NCBI RefSeq assembly: GCF_013387465.1
Contig: NZ_VYGV01000006.1
Location: 901,638-965,637 of the forward strand
Reading direction: 5' to 3'
DNA: 64,000 bases
Source of the DNA: Hydrogenophaga aromaticivorans
GTDB lineage: Bacteria; Pseudomonadota; Gammaproteobacteria; Burkholderiales; Burkholderiaceae_C
In this document: positions 38,601-47,323 of the stretch, piece after piece
How positions within the stretch are numbered: position 1 is the stretch's first letter
Layout of the letters: each line of letters begins with the position of its first letter
The notes under the pieces: model-generated
The model's database searches: none
Seen by the model: the letters and a program-made list of their open reading frames with translations, nothing else
Told to the model about the DNA's origin: nothing
Made by a program: the position numbers and the translations under genes

Positions 38601-38836
38601 TCGGCCATCTGCTGCGCCGTGGCACCGGGCCAGTAGGCCCGCACCACCATGGCGCGGAAGGTGAACGGCGGGTCTTCGTCCTGACCGAGCTGAAAGTAAG
38701 CCGCCACGCCCAGCAGCATCAGCACGATCATCAGGTAGCGCGTGAAGGCCTGGTGGTCCAGCGCCCACTGCGAGAGGTTGAATCGCGAGACCCAGGAGCG
38801 GGCCCCGTCGGTGGTGTTCGGATGGTGTTCGCTCAT
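35672..38836 (-). CDS. RND efflux permease (pump 1)
   Basis: This 1054-residue AcrB-like inner-membrane transporter has 12 helices with two large periplasmic loops and an N-terminal cytoplasmic extension of about 30 residues. The proton-relay Asp pair is present in helix 4 (GLLVDDAIIAVEMM). The position of the AcrB Lys 940 relay residue is an Arg (GMIQRNSVILID). It overlaps no gene but follows its adaptor after only 7 bp, so they are co-transcribed. No outer-membrane factor gene is nearby, so it probably shares a TolC-like channel. The substrate cannot be read from the sequence. Confidence 0.93.
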   Translation of the reverse strand: MSEHHPNTTDGARSWVSRFNLSQWALDHQAFTRYLMIVLMLLGVAAYFQLGQDEDPPFTFRAMVVRAYWPGATAQQMAEQVSDRIEKTLQEVPYADKIRSYSKPGESVVLFQVKDSSPPDEVPQIWYTTRKKIGDMRSTLPQGVVGPFFNDEFGDVFGVIYALQGEGFSPADLKQVADDVRQRLLRVKDVNKVELFGVQDEKLYVEISQKRLAVLGLDMPQVLAALGQQNAVESAGAVQAPGDAVQVRVGGAFNSSEQLRAMPIRAANGTQLRLGDIADIHLGYADPVQVKVRHNGEDSIALGISMAKGGDIIALGEALKGAVIDIEAHLPAGMKLVQVQDQPTAVARSVSEFVKVLIEAVVIVLAVSFLALGLHKRPGGRGLRRYVLDVRPGLVVFITIPLVLAITFLAMQYWGIGLHKISLGSLIIALGLLVDDAIIAVEMMVRKLEEGYTMMKAATFTWDATAMPMLTGTLITAAGFLPIGMANSTVGEYTYAIFAVTVIALVLSWIVAVMFVPYLGVRLLKVKPHVGPAHEVFDGPFYVRFRALVNWCVQHRWITIGLTIATFVLGMVGMGKVQQQFFPDSSRPEILMDVWLPEGSSITAMDEVSQRLENRLARETGVTSVTSWVGSGVPRFYLPIDQIFPQSNVSQLIVLPQDLATRETLRKKLPALLATEFPEVRGRVKLLANGPPVPYPVQFRVVGPDPAVLRGLADEVKAAMRQSPNTRGVNDNWNESVKVLRLEVDQAKARALGVSSQSIAQASRTNLTGSTVGQYRDGDKLIDIVLRQPLDERNSLSALGNGYLPTASGKSIPLLQIARPVPGWEPGVIWRENRDYAITVQSDVVEGLQGATVTAELQPALKAISDSWAGRGLAGYQVQVAGAVEESSKGSSSIAAGIPIMLFITFTLLMLQLQSFSRSLLVFLTGPLGLAGVAGALLLLNRPFGFVALLGVIALMGMIQRNSVILIDQIEQDRARGVPAWDAIVEAAVRRMRPIVLTAAAAVLAMIPLSRSVFWGPMAVAIMGGLIVATVLTLLALPAMYAAWFRVKREPQAV

Positions 38837-38843
38837 GCCGTCC

Positions 38844-39959
38844 TCACTGCGCGGCGGGCGCGGCGAAACGCGTCACCTTCTGCCCCGGCGAGAGCACATG
38901 CGTGCCCGCAGCCACCACCTCTTCACCCGGCTTCAGGCCCTCGGCGATCACGATCAGGTTGCCATTGGCCCCCGCCACCACCACCGGGCGTGGCTGCACC
39001 GTCTGGCTCGCTGCGTCGAACACCCAGACCGCGCTGCCATTCGGCTCGCCCGAGACCGAAGCCATCAGCGCGCTGGTGGGCAGCTGGATCATCGCAGGCC
39101 CCGCGCCTTCCGGCGCGGCCAGCGTCACATAGGCGGTCGCGCCCAGGGGCACCGCAGCCCCGTCCGGCAGAGACAGCTTGACCTGGTAGGTGCGTGTGGC
39201 CGCATCGGCGCTCGCGGCCACCTCACGCACCACGCCCCCGAGCGGGGCTCCGTTGCCGGGTGCACCCGTGGCCGCCGCCCAGAGGCGCACCTGCGCCGGC
39301 TGGCCCACGCGCAACTGCGCCAGCCGGTCTTCCGGCACGGCAAACACCACATCGCGGGCGCCATCGCGCGCCAGGCGCACCACCGGCGTGCCCGCGGCCA
39401 CCACCTGGCCCACCTCGGCCTCCACGGCCAGCACCACGCCGGCCGCGTCGGCCAGCAAGCGGGTGTAAGCGGCCTGGTTGCCCTGCACCGCGCCCTGCGC
39501 CTGGGCCTGGCGCAGGCTGGCTTCGGCGGCCTGCAGCGTGGCCTGGCGGCGCTCGATTTCAGCCCCGCTCACAAAGCCCTGGGCCTTCAGGTCAGTGAAA
39601 CGCTTCAGGTCGGCCGCGGCCAGGTTGCGCTGGGTCTGCGCCGCGCTCACCTGCGCCTGTGCGGCCTGGCTGGCCAGGGCCAGGTCGTTCGCATCCAGTT
39701 GCGCCAGCAACTGCCCCGGTTTCACACGCTGACCCACCTCGGCCGGGCGCTGCAGCAGCTTGCCCCCGACCCGAAAGCCCAGCCGCGACTCGACGCGTGC
39801 CCGCACCTCGCCAGCGTACTCGCTCTGCGCGCCCACGCCCGTGGCCGCGACGGTGATCAGCTTGACCGAGCGGATCGGCTCCTGGGGCGCTTCCGGCCGC
39901 GAGCAGGCGGCCAGTGCCAGCACGGCGGTCATGGCAAAGACAAAATGCGGTGTTTTCAT
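38844..39959 (-). CDS. RND periplasmic adaptor lipoprotein (pump 1)
   Basis: This 371-residue membrane-fusion protein starts with a lipoprotein signal (MKTPHFVFAMTAVLALAAC, lipobox LAAC). It has the biotinyl-lipoyl half-motifs (VESRLGFRVGGKLLQRPAEVGQ and ADAAGVVLAVEAEVGQVV) around a coiled-coil hairpin (about 95-160) and a beta-barrel domain. The anchor Cys is at residue 19. It precedes its permease in one operon, and an inverted-repeat region at 40041-40065 may hold its operator. Confidence 0.92.
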   Translation of the reverse strand: MKTPHFVFAMTAVLALAACSRPEAPQEPIRSVKLITVAATGVGAQSEYAGEVRARVESRLGFRVGGKLLQRPAEVGQRVKPGQLLAQLDANDLALASQAAQAQVSAAQTQRNLAAADLKRFTDLKAQGFVSGAEIERRQATLQAAEASLRQAQAQGAVQGNQAAYTRLLADAAGVVLAVEAEVGQVVAAGTPVVRLARDGARDVVFAVPEDRLAQLRVGQPAQVRLWAAATGAPGNGAPLGGVVREVAASADAATRTYQVKLSLPDGAAVPLGATAYVTLAAPEGAGPAMIQLPTSALMASVSGEPNGSAVWVFDAASQTVQPRPVVVAGANGNLIVIAEGLKPGEEVVAAGTHVLSPGQKVTRFAAPAAQ

Positions 39960-40040
39960 GACGTTGCAAAGTTCCGTTGAAATCAGGCGTGGAAATGCTT
40001 AAAAACTGGTGCACCAAATTCGATGGTCCGATGTGCCCGA

Positions 40041-40065
40041 GTTAATGACTGACTGGTTAGTAACC
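40041..40065. promoter_or_regulatory. Inverted-repeat region between pump 1 and hpnC (candidate TetR-type operator)
   Basis: ACTGACTGGTTAGT (40048-40061) is an imperfect palindrome matching its complement at 10 of 14 positions, and GGTTA-G-TAACC (40055-40065) is a perfect overlapping one. The pair is AT-rich, about 90 bp before the pump 1 adaptor gene and 132 bp before hpnC. This is the usual look of a TetR-family operator for an RND pump, but no TetR gene is in the window. A separate 10-bp palindrome TGGTGCACCA lies at 40007-40016. Confidence 0.4.
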
Positions 40066-40196
40066 AAAATTGTAGTTCAATCGAGGGACGTCGGGGCGCC
40101 CGGAGCAGCCGACACTCTGCACAATGCGGACCTTTGGTGTCCACCGACACTGGCAGGCCTGACACCCGCCCTGAAACGCCACCCGGCCGAGCGCCC

Positions 40197-41114
40197 ATGA
40201 CCCATCTGCCCCAGACCGCCGAAACCACCACCGCGCCCCTCCCGGGCGCTGCGCCGCTGTCTGCCGGCGTGAGGCACTACGAGAACTTCCCGGTCGCCTC
40301 CCTGCTGTGCCCGCCCGCCCTGCGCCCCGCCGTGATGGCCATCTACCACTTCGCCCGCACGGCCGACGACATTGCCGACGAAGGCAACGCCGATGCCACG
40401 CAGCGCCTCGTCGATCTGGGCGCCTACCGGCAGGCCCTGCAGGCGAGCCTCACCAGGGGCCAGCCCCTCACCGCCCGATGGAATGGCGTTTTCGCGCCGC
40501 TGCGCGAGGCGATCCAACAGCACAACCTGCCGGCAAATCTGCTGCACGACCTGATCTGCGCCTTCGAACAGGACGTGCGCCACACCGCTGCGGGGCACCA
40601 CTACGCCGACACCACCGAGCTGCTGGACTATTGCCGCCTCTCGGCCAACCCGGTGGGCCGGCTGCTGCTGCACCTCTATGGCGTGAACGATGCCCCCTCG
40701 CTCGCCCGGAGCGACCAGATCTGCAGCGCGCTGCAACTCATCAACTTCTGGCAGGACATCAGCGTGGACCTGCCGCGCCAGCGCCACTACCTGCCCACCG
40801 ACCTGCTGCAGCGCCACGGCCTGCCGCGAGAAGCCTTCGACGCCGGCGCCAGCCCCGATGCCGCCACCCAGGTGCGCATGGCGCAGGCGGTCGCCGCCCT
40901 CTGCGCCCAGGCACGAGCCCTCATGCAGCAGGGAGCGCCACTCGCCCGGCGCATCCCGGGACGCGCCGGCTGGGAGTTGCGGCTGGTGATTCAGGGCGGC
41001 CTGCTCATCCTCGACAAGATCGCGGCCCTGCAGCACCGCAGCTGGCAACAGCGCCCCCGGGTGGGCGCTGCCGATGTGCCCCGCCTGGTCTGGCGCGCCC
41101 TGTGCATGCGCTGA
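40197..41114 (+). CDS. hpnC: Squalene-pathway enzyme HpnC (hydroxysqualene synthase)
   Basis: This 305-residue squalene/phytoene-synthase-fold protein has the Asp-rich motifs HFARTADDIADEGN (about 62-75) and FWQDISVDLPRQRHYLP (about 184-200). HpnC turns presqualene diphosphate into hydroxysqualene. Its usual partners hpnD and hpnE are at 50.9-53.1 kb, about 10 kb away, on the same strand. I chose ATG 40197 (MTHLPQTAE) because the family-like part follows it, although about 40 residues precede the conserved core. It lies between two divergent RND systems. No hopene cyclase gene is in the window. Confidence 0.88.
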   Translation: MTHLPQTAETTTAPLPGAAPLSAGVRHYENFPVASLLCPPALRPAVMAIYHFARTADDIADEGNADATQRLVDLGAYRQALQASLTRGQPLTARWNGVFAPLREAIQQHNLPANLLHDLICAFEQDVRHTAAGHHYADTTELLDYCRLSANPVGRLLLHLYGVNDAPSLARSDQICSALQLINFWQDISVDLPRQRHYLPTDLLQRHGLPREAFDAGASPDAATQVRMAQAVAALCAQARALMQQGAPLARRIPGRAGWELRLVIQGGLLILDKIAALQHRSWQQRPRVGAADVPRLVWRALCMR

Positions 41115-41173
41115 CCCCTAACGGATCCGCCCTCATGAACACGCCCCCCCGCTCGCCCTTTCAGGAATCCGCC

Positions 41174-42283
41174 ATGCGACGCTTTCAATGCCCGACCCTG
41201 GTCGCGGCCCTGCTCGGTTGCTGCCTGTCCCTGCCCGGCTGGGCGCAGCAGAGCCCCGAACCGGCCCCGCAGCCCGCGGCGGTGCCGGCCCGCACCAGCG
41301 TGGGCGTGGCCCGGCTGGACACGGTCTGGATCCAGCCCGAGCGCGAAGCGCCGGCCCATGTGATCGCGCGCAACGAATCGAAGCTCTCGGCCGAGGTTTC
41401 GGGCACCTTGCTGCGCTGGACCGCCGATGTCGGCGCCCAGGTCGCGCGCGGCCAGGTGCTGGCGCAGATCGATCCGCGCGACGCCGAGCTGGCCGTGCAG
41501 CGCGCCCAGGCCGCACTCGACGCCACCCTGGCGCGCCTGAAGCTGGCCCAGGCGCAGCTGCAGCGCTCACGCGATCTGGTCACCCAGGGTTTCTTTTCAA
41601 AGGAAGCGCTGGGTCAGCGCGAGACCGAAGTGACCCTGGTGCAGACCGAGGTCAGCGCCAACCGCGCCCAGCTCGCCACCGCCCAGCGCCAGTTGGCCAA
41701 GACCACGCTGCGCGCACCGTTCGCCGGCAGTGTGAAGGAGCGGCTGGCGCAGACCGGTGAATCGGTGGCGCCCGGCAGCGTGCTTTACGTGCTCAGCGAA
41801 TCGGGTGCGGCGGAACTGCAGGCCACGCTCAGCCCGGCCGACGTGCCCGGCCTGCGCGCCGGCAGCGAGCTGCGCTTCGTGACCCTCGGGGAGGCTGTGC
41901 CGGTGAAGCTGCTGCGCGTGGGCAGCACGCTGAGCGCGCCGGCACGCACCCAGACCGCGCGCCTGGCCTTTGCGCAGACCGCCGCGGTTTCGCCACCGCC
42001 CGCCGGCACCAGCGGCACGCTGCGCTGGCGCGAGTCGCGACCGCACCTGCCACCGGCCCTGATGGTGCGCCGCAACGGCGGCTTGGGCGTGTTCGTGCAT
42101 CAAGGCAGCGGCGCGCAGGCCACGGCCCGCTTCGTCACCGTGCCGGGCGCCCAGGAAGGCCGGGCCTCGGCCCTGCCCGCCACACTGGGCGGCGACACGC
42201 TGGTGGTGGTCAGTGGCCAGGCGGCGCTGCAACCGGGCGTGGCCATCGAGGTGAAGCCGGTCAGCGGCCGTTCGGCGAACTGA
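41174..42283 (+). CDS. RND periplasmic adaptor (pump 2)
   Basis: This 369-residue membrane-fusion protein has a Sec signal peptide (MRRFQCPTLVAALLGCCLSL, ending PGWAQQ). It has lipoyl half-motifs (ARNESKLSAEVSGTLLRWTADVG and LRAPFAGSVKERLAQTGESV), a short coiled-coil hairpin (about 100-165) and a beta-barrel domain. ATG 41174 has AGGA in front; ATG 41135 is in frame but has no ribosome-binding site and would precede the signal peptide with a hydrophilic stretch. It lies 59 bp after hpnC in the same direction, so the two may share a transcript. Confidence 0.88.
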   Translation: MRRFQCPTLVAALLGCCLSLPGWAQQSPEPAPQPAAVPARTSVGVARLDTVWIQPEREAPAHVIARNESKLSAEVSGTLLRWTADVGAQVARGQVLAQIDPRDAELAVQRAQAALDATLARLKLAQAQLQRSRDLVTQGFFSKEALGQRETEVTLVQTEVSANRAQLATAQRQLAKTTLRAPFAGSVKERLAQTGESVAPGSVLYVLSESGAAELQATLSPADVPGLRAGSELRFVTLGEAVPVKLLRVGSTLSAPARTQTARLAFAQTAAVSPPPAGTSGTLRWRESRPHLPPALMVRRNGGLGVFVHQGSGAQATARFVTVPGAQEGRASALPATLGGDTLVVVSGQAALQPGVAIEVKPVSGRSAN

Positions 42284-42296
42284 ACCAGGACGCCCC

Positions 42297-45200
42297 ATGG
42301 CATTCATGCGCGCCCTCCTCACCAACCACCCACTGGCCAACATCGCCTTCGTGGTGGTGATGCTGCTCGGGCTGGTCAGCTACAACACCATGCCGCGCGA
42401 GCAGGACCCCGAGATCAACTTCAACTGGGTCAGCGTCACCGCGGTGCTGCCGGGCGCCAGCGCCGAGGAGGTCGAGCGACTGATCACCAACCCGCTGGAA
42501 GACGCGATCAAGGGCGTGGCCGACGTGCGCTTCGTCATCTCCAGCTCGCGCGAAAACATCTCCAGCATGCTGGTGCGCTTTCGCGAGATCAACGAGCGCA
42601 CCTTCGACAAGCGCATGGCCGACCTGCGGCGCGAGATCCAGAACAAGGCCACCAGCGAGCTGCCGCGCGATGCCAAAGACCCGATGATCCTGGAGATCAC
42701 CACCAGCAACGGCTTCCCCACCGCCGCGCTGATGCTGGTGGGCCAGGCCGACGACGAAACCCTGCGCGTCAACGCGCGGCGCATCAAGGCGGACCTGGAA
42801 CGCATCGCCGGTGTGGACCAGGTCTACGCCTCGGGCCTGCGCGACCCGGAAATCCTCATCAGCCCCAACGCCCAGGCGCTGGCCGCGCGCGGCCTGCTCG
42901 CCTCCGACGTGGCCGACGCGGTGGCCGCGTGGTGGCGCGACACCTCCGGCGGCACGCTCAAGACCCAGGGCGGCGCCTGGTCGATCAGCGTGAAGGGCGT
43001 GATGACCGATCCGCAGGCGCTCGAAGGCCTGCCCGTCACCTCTGCCCAGCGCCCCGGCGTGGCCGCGCGGCTCGGCGAGGTGGCCCGCATCGAGCGCGCG
43101 CGCGCACCGGCGGCGCAATACGCCGCGGCCGACGGTCAGAGCGCCATCTCGCTGGCCGTGACCAAGAAATCGGGCACCAACACCCTGGAGCTTGTCGACG
43201 TTCTCAAGACCTACATCCAGAACCAGAACAGCGTGTTCGAAGCGTCGGGACTGAAGCTCGTGCTGACCGACGACCAGACCGTGCCCACGCGCGACGCCAT
43301 CGGTGTCATGGAAACCAACGCCTTGTTCGGCATGCTCCTGGTGCTGGCGGTGTGCTGGGTGTTCCTGGGCTGGCGCATTGGCCTGCTGGTGACCATGGGC
43401 ATCCCGTTTTCGCTGCTCGGCACCTTCGCCGTGCTGCAGACCCTGGGCCACACGGTCAATGTCTCGGTGCTGCTGGGCGTGGTGATCGCGCTGGGCATGC
43501 TGGTGGACGACGCGGTGGTGGTCGTCGAGTCCATCTACTACCGCATGGAGCGTGGCCAGCAGGCCCTGGCCGCGAGCCTGGACGCCATCGTCGAAGTGTG
43601 GAAACCCGTGGTCGCCTCGGTGGCCACCACCATGGCGGCCTTCCTGCCGCTCATGCTGCTGCCCGGCATCATGGGCAAGTTCATGTTCGTGATCCCCTTC
43701 GTGGTCACGCTGGCGCTGGCCATCTCGCTGATCGAGGCGTTCTGGATGATGCCCGTGCATGTGACCGCGATCGGTGTGCGCTTTGACCGCCCTTCGCGCG
43801 TGCAGGCCTGGCGCGAGCGCTTCAACCGCGGCATCCGCCTGCGCTACGGCCAGGCGCTGGGTTATGCCCTGCGCCGCCCCAAGCGCTTCGCCCTCGTGGG
43901 GGTGACCGCGGTGGCCGCCGCCGTGGCCCTGATGGCGACCGGCATCATCCGCGTGCAGTTTTTCGCCTTCGATCCGATCCGCGCGTTCTACGTCAACGTG
44001 GACATGCCCCAGACCGCGGCACTGGAGGACACGCTGGCCGAAACCCAGCGCGTCGAAGCCGCGGTGCGCGAGCAGCTGCGTGGCGTGGGTCTGGACGGCG
44101 AAGCACGCGCCGTGACCAGCACCGCCGGCCTCAAGTTCACCGAGACCGAACCGGTCTACGGCGACCTGTACGGCCAGGTGTTTGTCTCGCTCAACCCGCG
44201 CACCGACGGCTCGCGCGAGGTCATGACGGTGATCGAGGACATGCGCAAGACCATCGAGAACCTGCCCGGACCCGGCCGCAAGAGCTTCACCGCACTGGCC
44301 GGCGGCCCGCCGGCGGGCAAGGCCATCAGCGTCAAGGTGCGCGGGGACGAGTTCGAGCCGATCCAGCGTGCGGCCGATGCCCTGAAGACCATCGTGGCCG
44401 CCATACCCGGCGCCAAGGATGTGCAGGACGACAACCTACCGGGCCGGGCCCAGCTGCAGTTGCAACTGGACCCCGATGCCGTGCGCGATGCCGGGCTCAA
44501 CGCGGCGCTCGTGGCACGGCTGGTGCGCCTGAGCGTGGACGGCGAGGTCGTCGCCTTCACCCGCGACGGCGGCGACAAGATCGAGCTGCGCGTGCGCTCC
44601 GACCAGGCCCTGCGCGAGCCCGGCAACCTGCGTGTCGATCCGGCCAGCCTGCTCGACGAACCCATCGCCCTGCCCAACGGGCAGACCACCCGCCTCGGTG
44701 CCCTGGTGCAGGCCGAGGCCACACCGGGTCGCGGCTTCATCCGCCACCACAACCTGCGCCGCACCACCACGGTGGAAGCCAACCTCGACAAGGCCATCAC
44801 CGACACCACGGTGGCCAACGACATCGTCAAGGCCGAGTGGGAAAAAATCCGCACCCAGCACCCCGGCATCGACCTCGACTTCTCGGGCGAGCTCGAAGAC
44901 ATCGAAGAAAGCCTGGAGTCGATGCAGGTGCTGTTCCTGCTCGGCGTGGGTCTGATCTACCTGATCCTCGCGGCGCAGTTCAAGAGCTACTGGCAGCCGT
45001 TGATGATCCTGGTGACCGTGCCGCTGGCCTTCACCGGCGTGGCGTTTGGCCTGGCGATCTCGAACAACCCGCTCTCGCTCTACACGCTCTACGGCGTGAT
45101 CGCGCTCACCGGCATCGCTGTGAACTCGGCCATCGTGCTGATCGATGCCGCCAACGACCGCATGCAGCGCGGCATGAGCACCATCCACGCCATCATCCAG

Positions 45201-45455
45201 GCCAGCCGCCGGCGCGTGGTGCCGATCCTGATCACCACCACCACGACCATCGGCGGCCTGTTTTCGCTGGCGTTTGGCCTGGGTGGCCAGAGCCTGCTCT
45301 GGGGCCCCGTGGCGGCCAGCATCGTCTGGGGTCTGGCGTTCTCCACCGTGCTCACGCTGTTCGTGGTGCCGCTGCTCTACCTGGGTTTCATGCGCCCGAA
45401 AGCCGCCCGGGCAACGCGCCGGTGGTGGCGCTGGCGAAGGCCTGCCACCGCCTGA
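42297..45455 (+). CDS. RND efflux permease (pump 2)
   Basis: This 1052-residue RND transporter has 12 membrane helices and two periplasmic loops. The helix 4 relay Asp pair is conserved (GMLVDDAVVVVESIYYRME). The residue aligned with AcrB Lys 940 is Asn (GIAVNSAIVLIDAAN), a feature of a permease subgroup distinct from AcrB. It is 13 bp after its adaptor and ends in a basic, Trp-rich tail (RRWWRWRRPATA). No outer-membrane factor gene follows. Pumps 1 and 2 are only distantly alike and are not a recent duplication. Confidence 0.92.
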   Translation: MAFMRALLTNHPLANIAFVVVMLLGLVSYNTMPREQDPEINFNWVSVTAVLPGASAEEVERLITNPLEDAIKGVADVRFVISSSRENISSMLVRFREINERTFDKRMADLRREIQNKATSELPRDAKDPMILEITTSNGFPTAALMLVGQADDETLRVNARRIKADLERIAGVDQVYASGLRDPEILISPNAQALAARGLLASDVADAVAAWWRDTSGGTLKTQGGAWSISVKGVMTDPQALEGLPVTSAQRPGVAARLGEVARIERARAPAAQYAAADGQSAISLAVTKKSGTNTLELVDVLKTYIQNQNSVFEASGLKLVLTDDQTVPTRDAIGVMETNALFGMLLVLAVCWVFLGWRIGLLVTMGIPFSLLGTFAVLQTLGHTVNVSVLLGVVIALGMLVDDAVVVVESIYYRMERGQQALAASLDAIVEVWKPVVASVATTMAAFLPLMLLPGIMGKFMFVIPFVVTLALAISLIEAFWMMPVHVTAIGVRFDRPSRVQAWRERFNRGIRLRYGQALGYALRRPKRFALVGVTAVAAAVALMATGIIRVQFFAFDPIRAFYVNVDMPQTAALEDTLAETQRVEAAVREQLRGVGLDGEARAVTSTAGLKFTETEPVYGDLYGQVFVSLNPRTDGSREVMTVIEDMRKTIENLPGPGRKSFTALAGGPPAGKAISVKVRGDEFEPIQRAADALKTIVAAIPGAKDVQDDNLPGRAQLQLQLDPDAVRDAGLNAALVARLVRLSVDGEVVAFTRDGGDKIELRVRSDQALREPGNLRVDPASLLDEPIALPNGQTTRLGALVQAEATPGRGFIRHHNLRRTTTVEANLDKAITDTTVANDIVKAEWEKIRTQHPGIDLDFSGELEDIEESLESMQVLFLLGVGLIYLILAAQFKSYWQPLMILVTVPLAFTGVAFGLAISNNPLSLYTLYGVIALTGIAVNSAIVLIDAANDRMQRGMSTIHAIIQASRRRVVPILITTTTTIGGLFSLAFGLGGQSLLWGPVAASIVWGLAFSTVLTLFVVPLLYLGFMRPKAARATRRWWRWRRPATA

Positions 45456-45464
45456 GGCCGGACC

Positions 45465-47102
45465 TCAGCTTTGCAGGCCCGGTTCAACAGCCTGCGAATC
45501 CCCACACCGGCAACCGATGGCGTGCACGCTCTCGACCGCGCCCCAGTCCGAGGGCATGGCGCTGTCCGCGATGTTCGGTAGCAGGAAATAAAACGTGGCG
45601 CCCTGATTGAGCTTCGAGGTCGCCCAGATGCGCCCGCCGTGGCTCTCGACAATGCGGCGCACCAGGGCCAGGCCGATGCCATCGCCCTTGAACTGTGGCT
45701 CGCTGTGCAGCCGCTGGAACATGCCGAACAGTTTTTGGGCGTGCTCCGGATCGAAGCCGATGCCGTTGTCGCGAACGAAGAACACCGGGCCATCCGGGTG
45801 CGGGTGCCAGCCGATCTCGACCTCGCTGATGTCGCGATGCCCGGTGTACTTCAGTGCGTTGTCCAGCAGGTTGATCCAGACCTCGCGCAGGAGCACCGCA
45901 TCACCCTGGATCGCCGGCAGATCCGGCGCGATGCGCCACTGGATGTTGCGCAGCCCCGCGTCGTCGTGCAGACCCACCACCACCTCGCGCAACATCGCGT
46001 CCAGATCGACGCGTTCGACGTTCAGGCCTTCGCGCCCCATGCGCGAAAACGACAGCAGGCCTTCGATCAGGTTCTGCATCCGGCCGGCAGCCTGCACGAT
46101 GCGGTCGCAAAAGCCCAGACAGTCATCAACCGAGCCCTTGGCCAGGTTCTCCTTGATCAGATGGGCGAAGCCGGCCACGTGGCGCAGGGGCGAACGCAGG
46201 TCGTGCGAAAGTGCGCAGGAAAACTCTTCCAGCGCACGGTTCGACTCTTCCAGCTTGCGGGTGCGCGCCAGCACCAGCTGGTTCAGCTCCTCGTTGCGCT
46301 GCCGCTTTTCTTCCAGTCGCATCTTGTAGAACGTGATGTCCTGGACCGACCAGCTGCGCGGCAGCGTGTACCGGCCGTCTTCACAAGCCGGCACACCGCG
46401 GCAACGCACCCAGCGCTGCTGGCCATGCCGGCCGATGACACGGAACTCCACGTCGAGCTCTTCACCGGCTTCTACCCCGTCCGCCAGGCTGCGACGCAGA
46501 TCCGACACGTCCTCCGGGACGGTGAACGCCAGCAGGCCCTCGAATTCGCGCGGCGCTTCGTCCGGCACCATGCCGAGAATGCGGAACACCTCGCTGGACC
46601 AGCGGGGCCGCCCCGTTTCCACTTCGGTGTCGATGCGCCCCAGCCGGGCCAGGCGCTGCGCCACCTCCAGGCGCTGTTTGAGCTCCACGGTGTGGCGCTC
46701 CTGCTGGCGGCGTTCCGTGATGTCGGACTGGATCGACAGGTAGGCACACACCTCGCCATGGGCATCGCGAATGGGCTCGATGTTCAGCGCCACGTGGTAC
46801 GGCTCACCCGACTTCTTGTGGTTGACCAGTTCGAAATTGGAAACCGACTGCCCCTGCCGAATGAGGGAGGCCAGCCGCGAGAGTTCCTCCGCACTGGTCT
46901 GCGGGCCATGCAGCAGTTCGCGTGGCCGCTTGCCGATGCACTCGGGCAATGACCAGCCCGTCACCCGCGAGTAGGTGGCGTTGACCCATTTGATGCGCCG
47001 CTCCCGGTCGGTGACCACCACCATGTTGGTGCTGCCGTCCACCACCTTCTCGAGCATGCCCAGCCACAGCGTGAGGTCGTCGATTTCCAGTGCGTCGTTC
47101 AT
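45465..47102 (-). CDS. PAS-PAS sensor histidine kinase
   Basis: This 545-residue soluble kinase has no membrane segment. It has a first PAS domain with a PAC end (about 15-135, NMVVVTDRERRIKWVNATYSRV...), a second PAS (about 150-260), a short coiled coil, HisKA with the phospho-His in CALSHDLRSPLRHV, and HATPase_c with N box INLLDNALKYT, G1 VRDNGIGFD and G2 KGDGIGLALVRR. The kinase core resembles phytochrome-type light/redox kinases, but there is no GAF/PHY region. No response regulator gene is adjacent. It converges with pump 2, and its start codon is divergent from the first Fnr-like regulator. Confidence 0.92.
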   Translation of the reverse strand: MNDALEIDDLTLWLGMLEKVVDGSTNMVVVTDRERRIKWVNATYSRVTGWSLPECIGKRPRELLHGPQTSAEELSRLASLIRQGQSVSNFELVNHKKSGEPYHVALNIEPIRDAHGEVCAYLSIQSDITERRQQERHTVELKQRLEVAQRLARLGRIDTEVETGRPRWSSEVFRILGMVPDEAPREFEGLLAFTVPEDVSDLRRSLADGVEAGEELDVEFRVIGRHGQQRWVRCRGVPACEDGRYTLPRSWSVQDITFYKMRLEEKRQRNEELNQLVLARTRKLEESNRALEEFSCALSHDLRSPLRHVAGFAHLIKENLAKGSVDDCLGFCDRIVQAAGRMQNLIEGLLSFSRMGREGLNVERVDLDAMLREVVVGLHDDAGLRNIQWRIAPDLPAIQGDAVLLREVWINLLDNALKYTGHRDISEVEIGWHPHPDGPVFFVRDNGIGFDPEHAQKLFGMFQRLHSEPQFKGDGIGLALVRRIVESHGGRIWATSKLNQGATFYFLLPNIADSAMPSDWGAVESVHAIGCRCGDSQAVEPGLQS

Positions 47103-47323
47103 GCTCGATATTTCGACACATATAACAAGGGGGTTAAAGCAAAGCGGTGCAGAAAAAGGGCCGCATCCGCTGTCAATGTGACCCGTCGCGCATTTCCTGG
47201 CGAGCACCTGGTGGAAGGCGAAATCACAGGGCTCAGAATCGCGCCGGCTTGCATCAAAAAGCAGAGCACGGCATTCAACCTTTGCGAATTAGAGAGGTCA
47301 GCTGCGATGCGCACGCACTCAAC

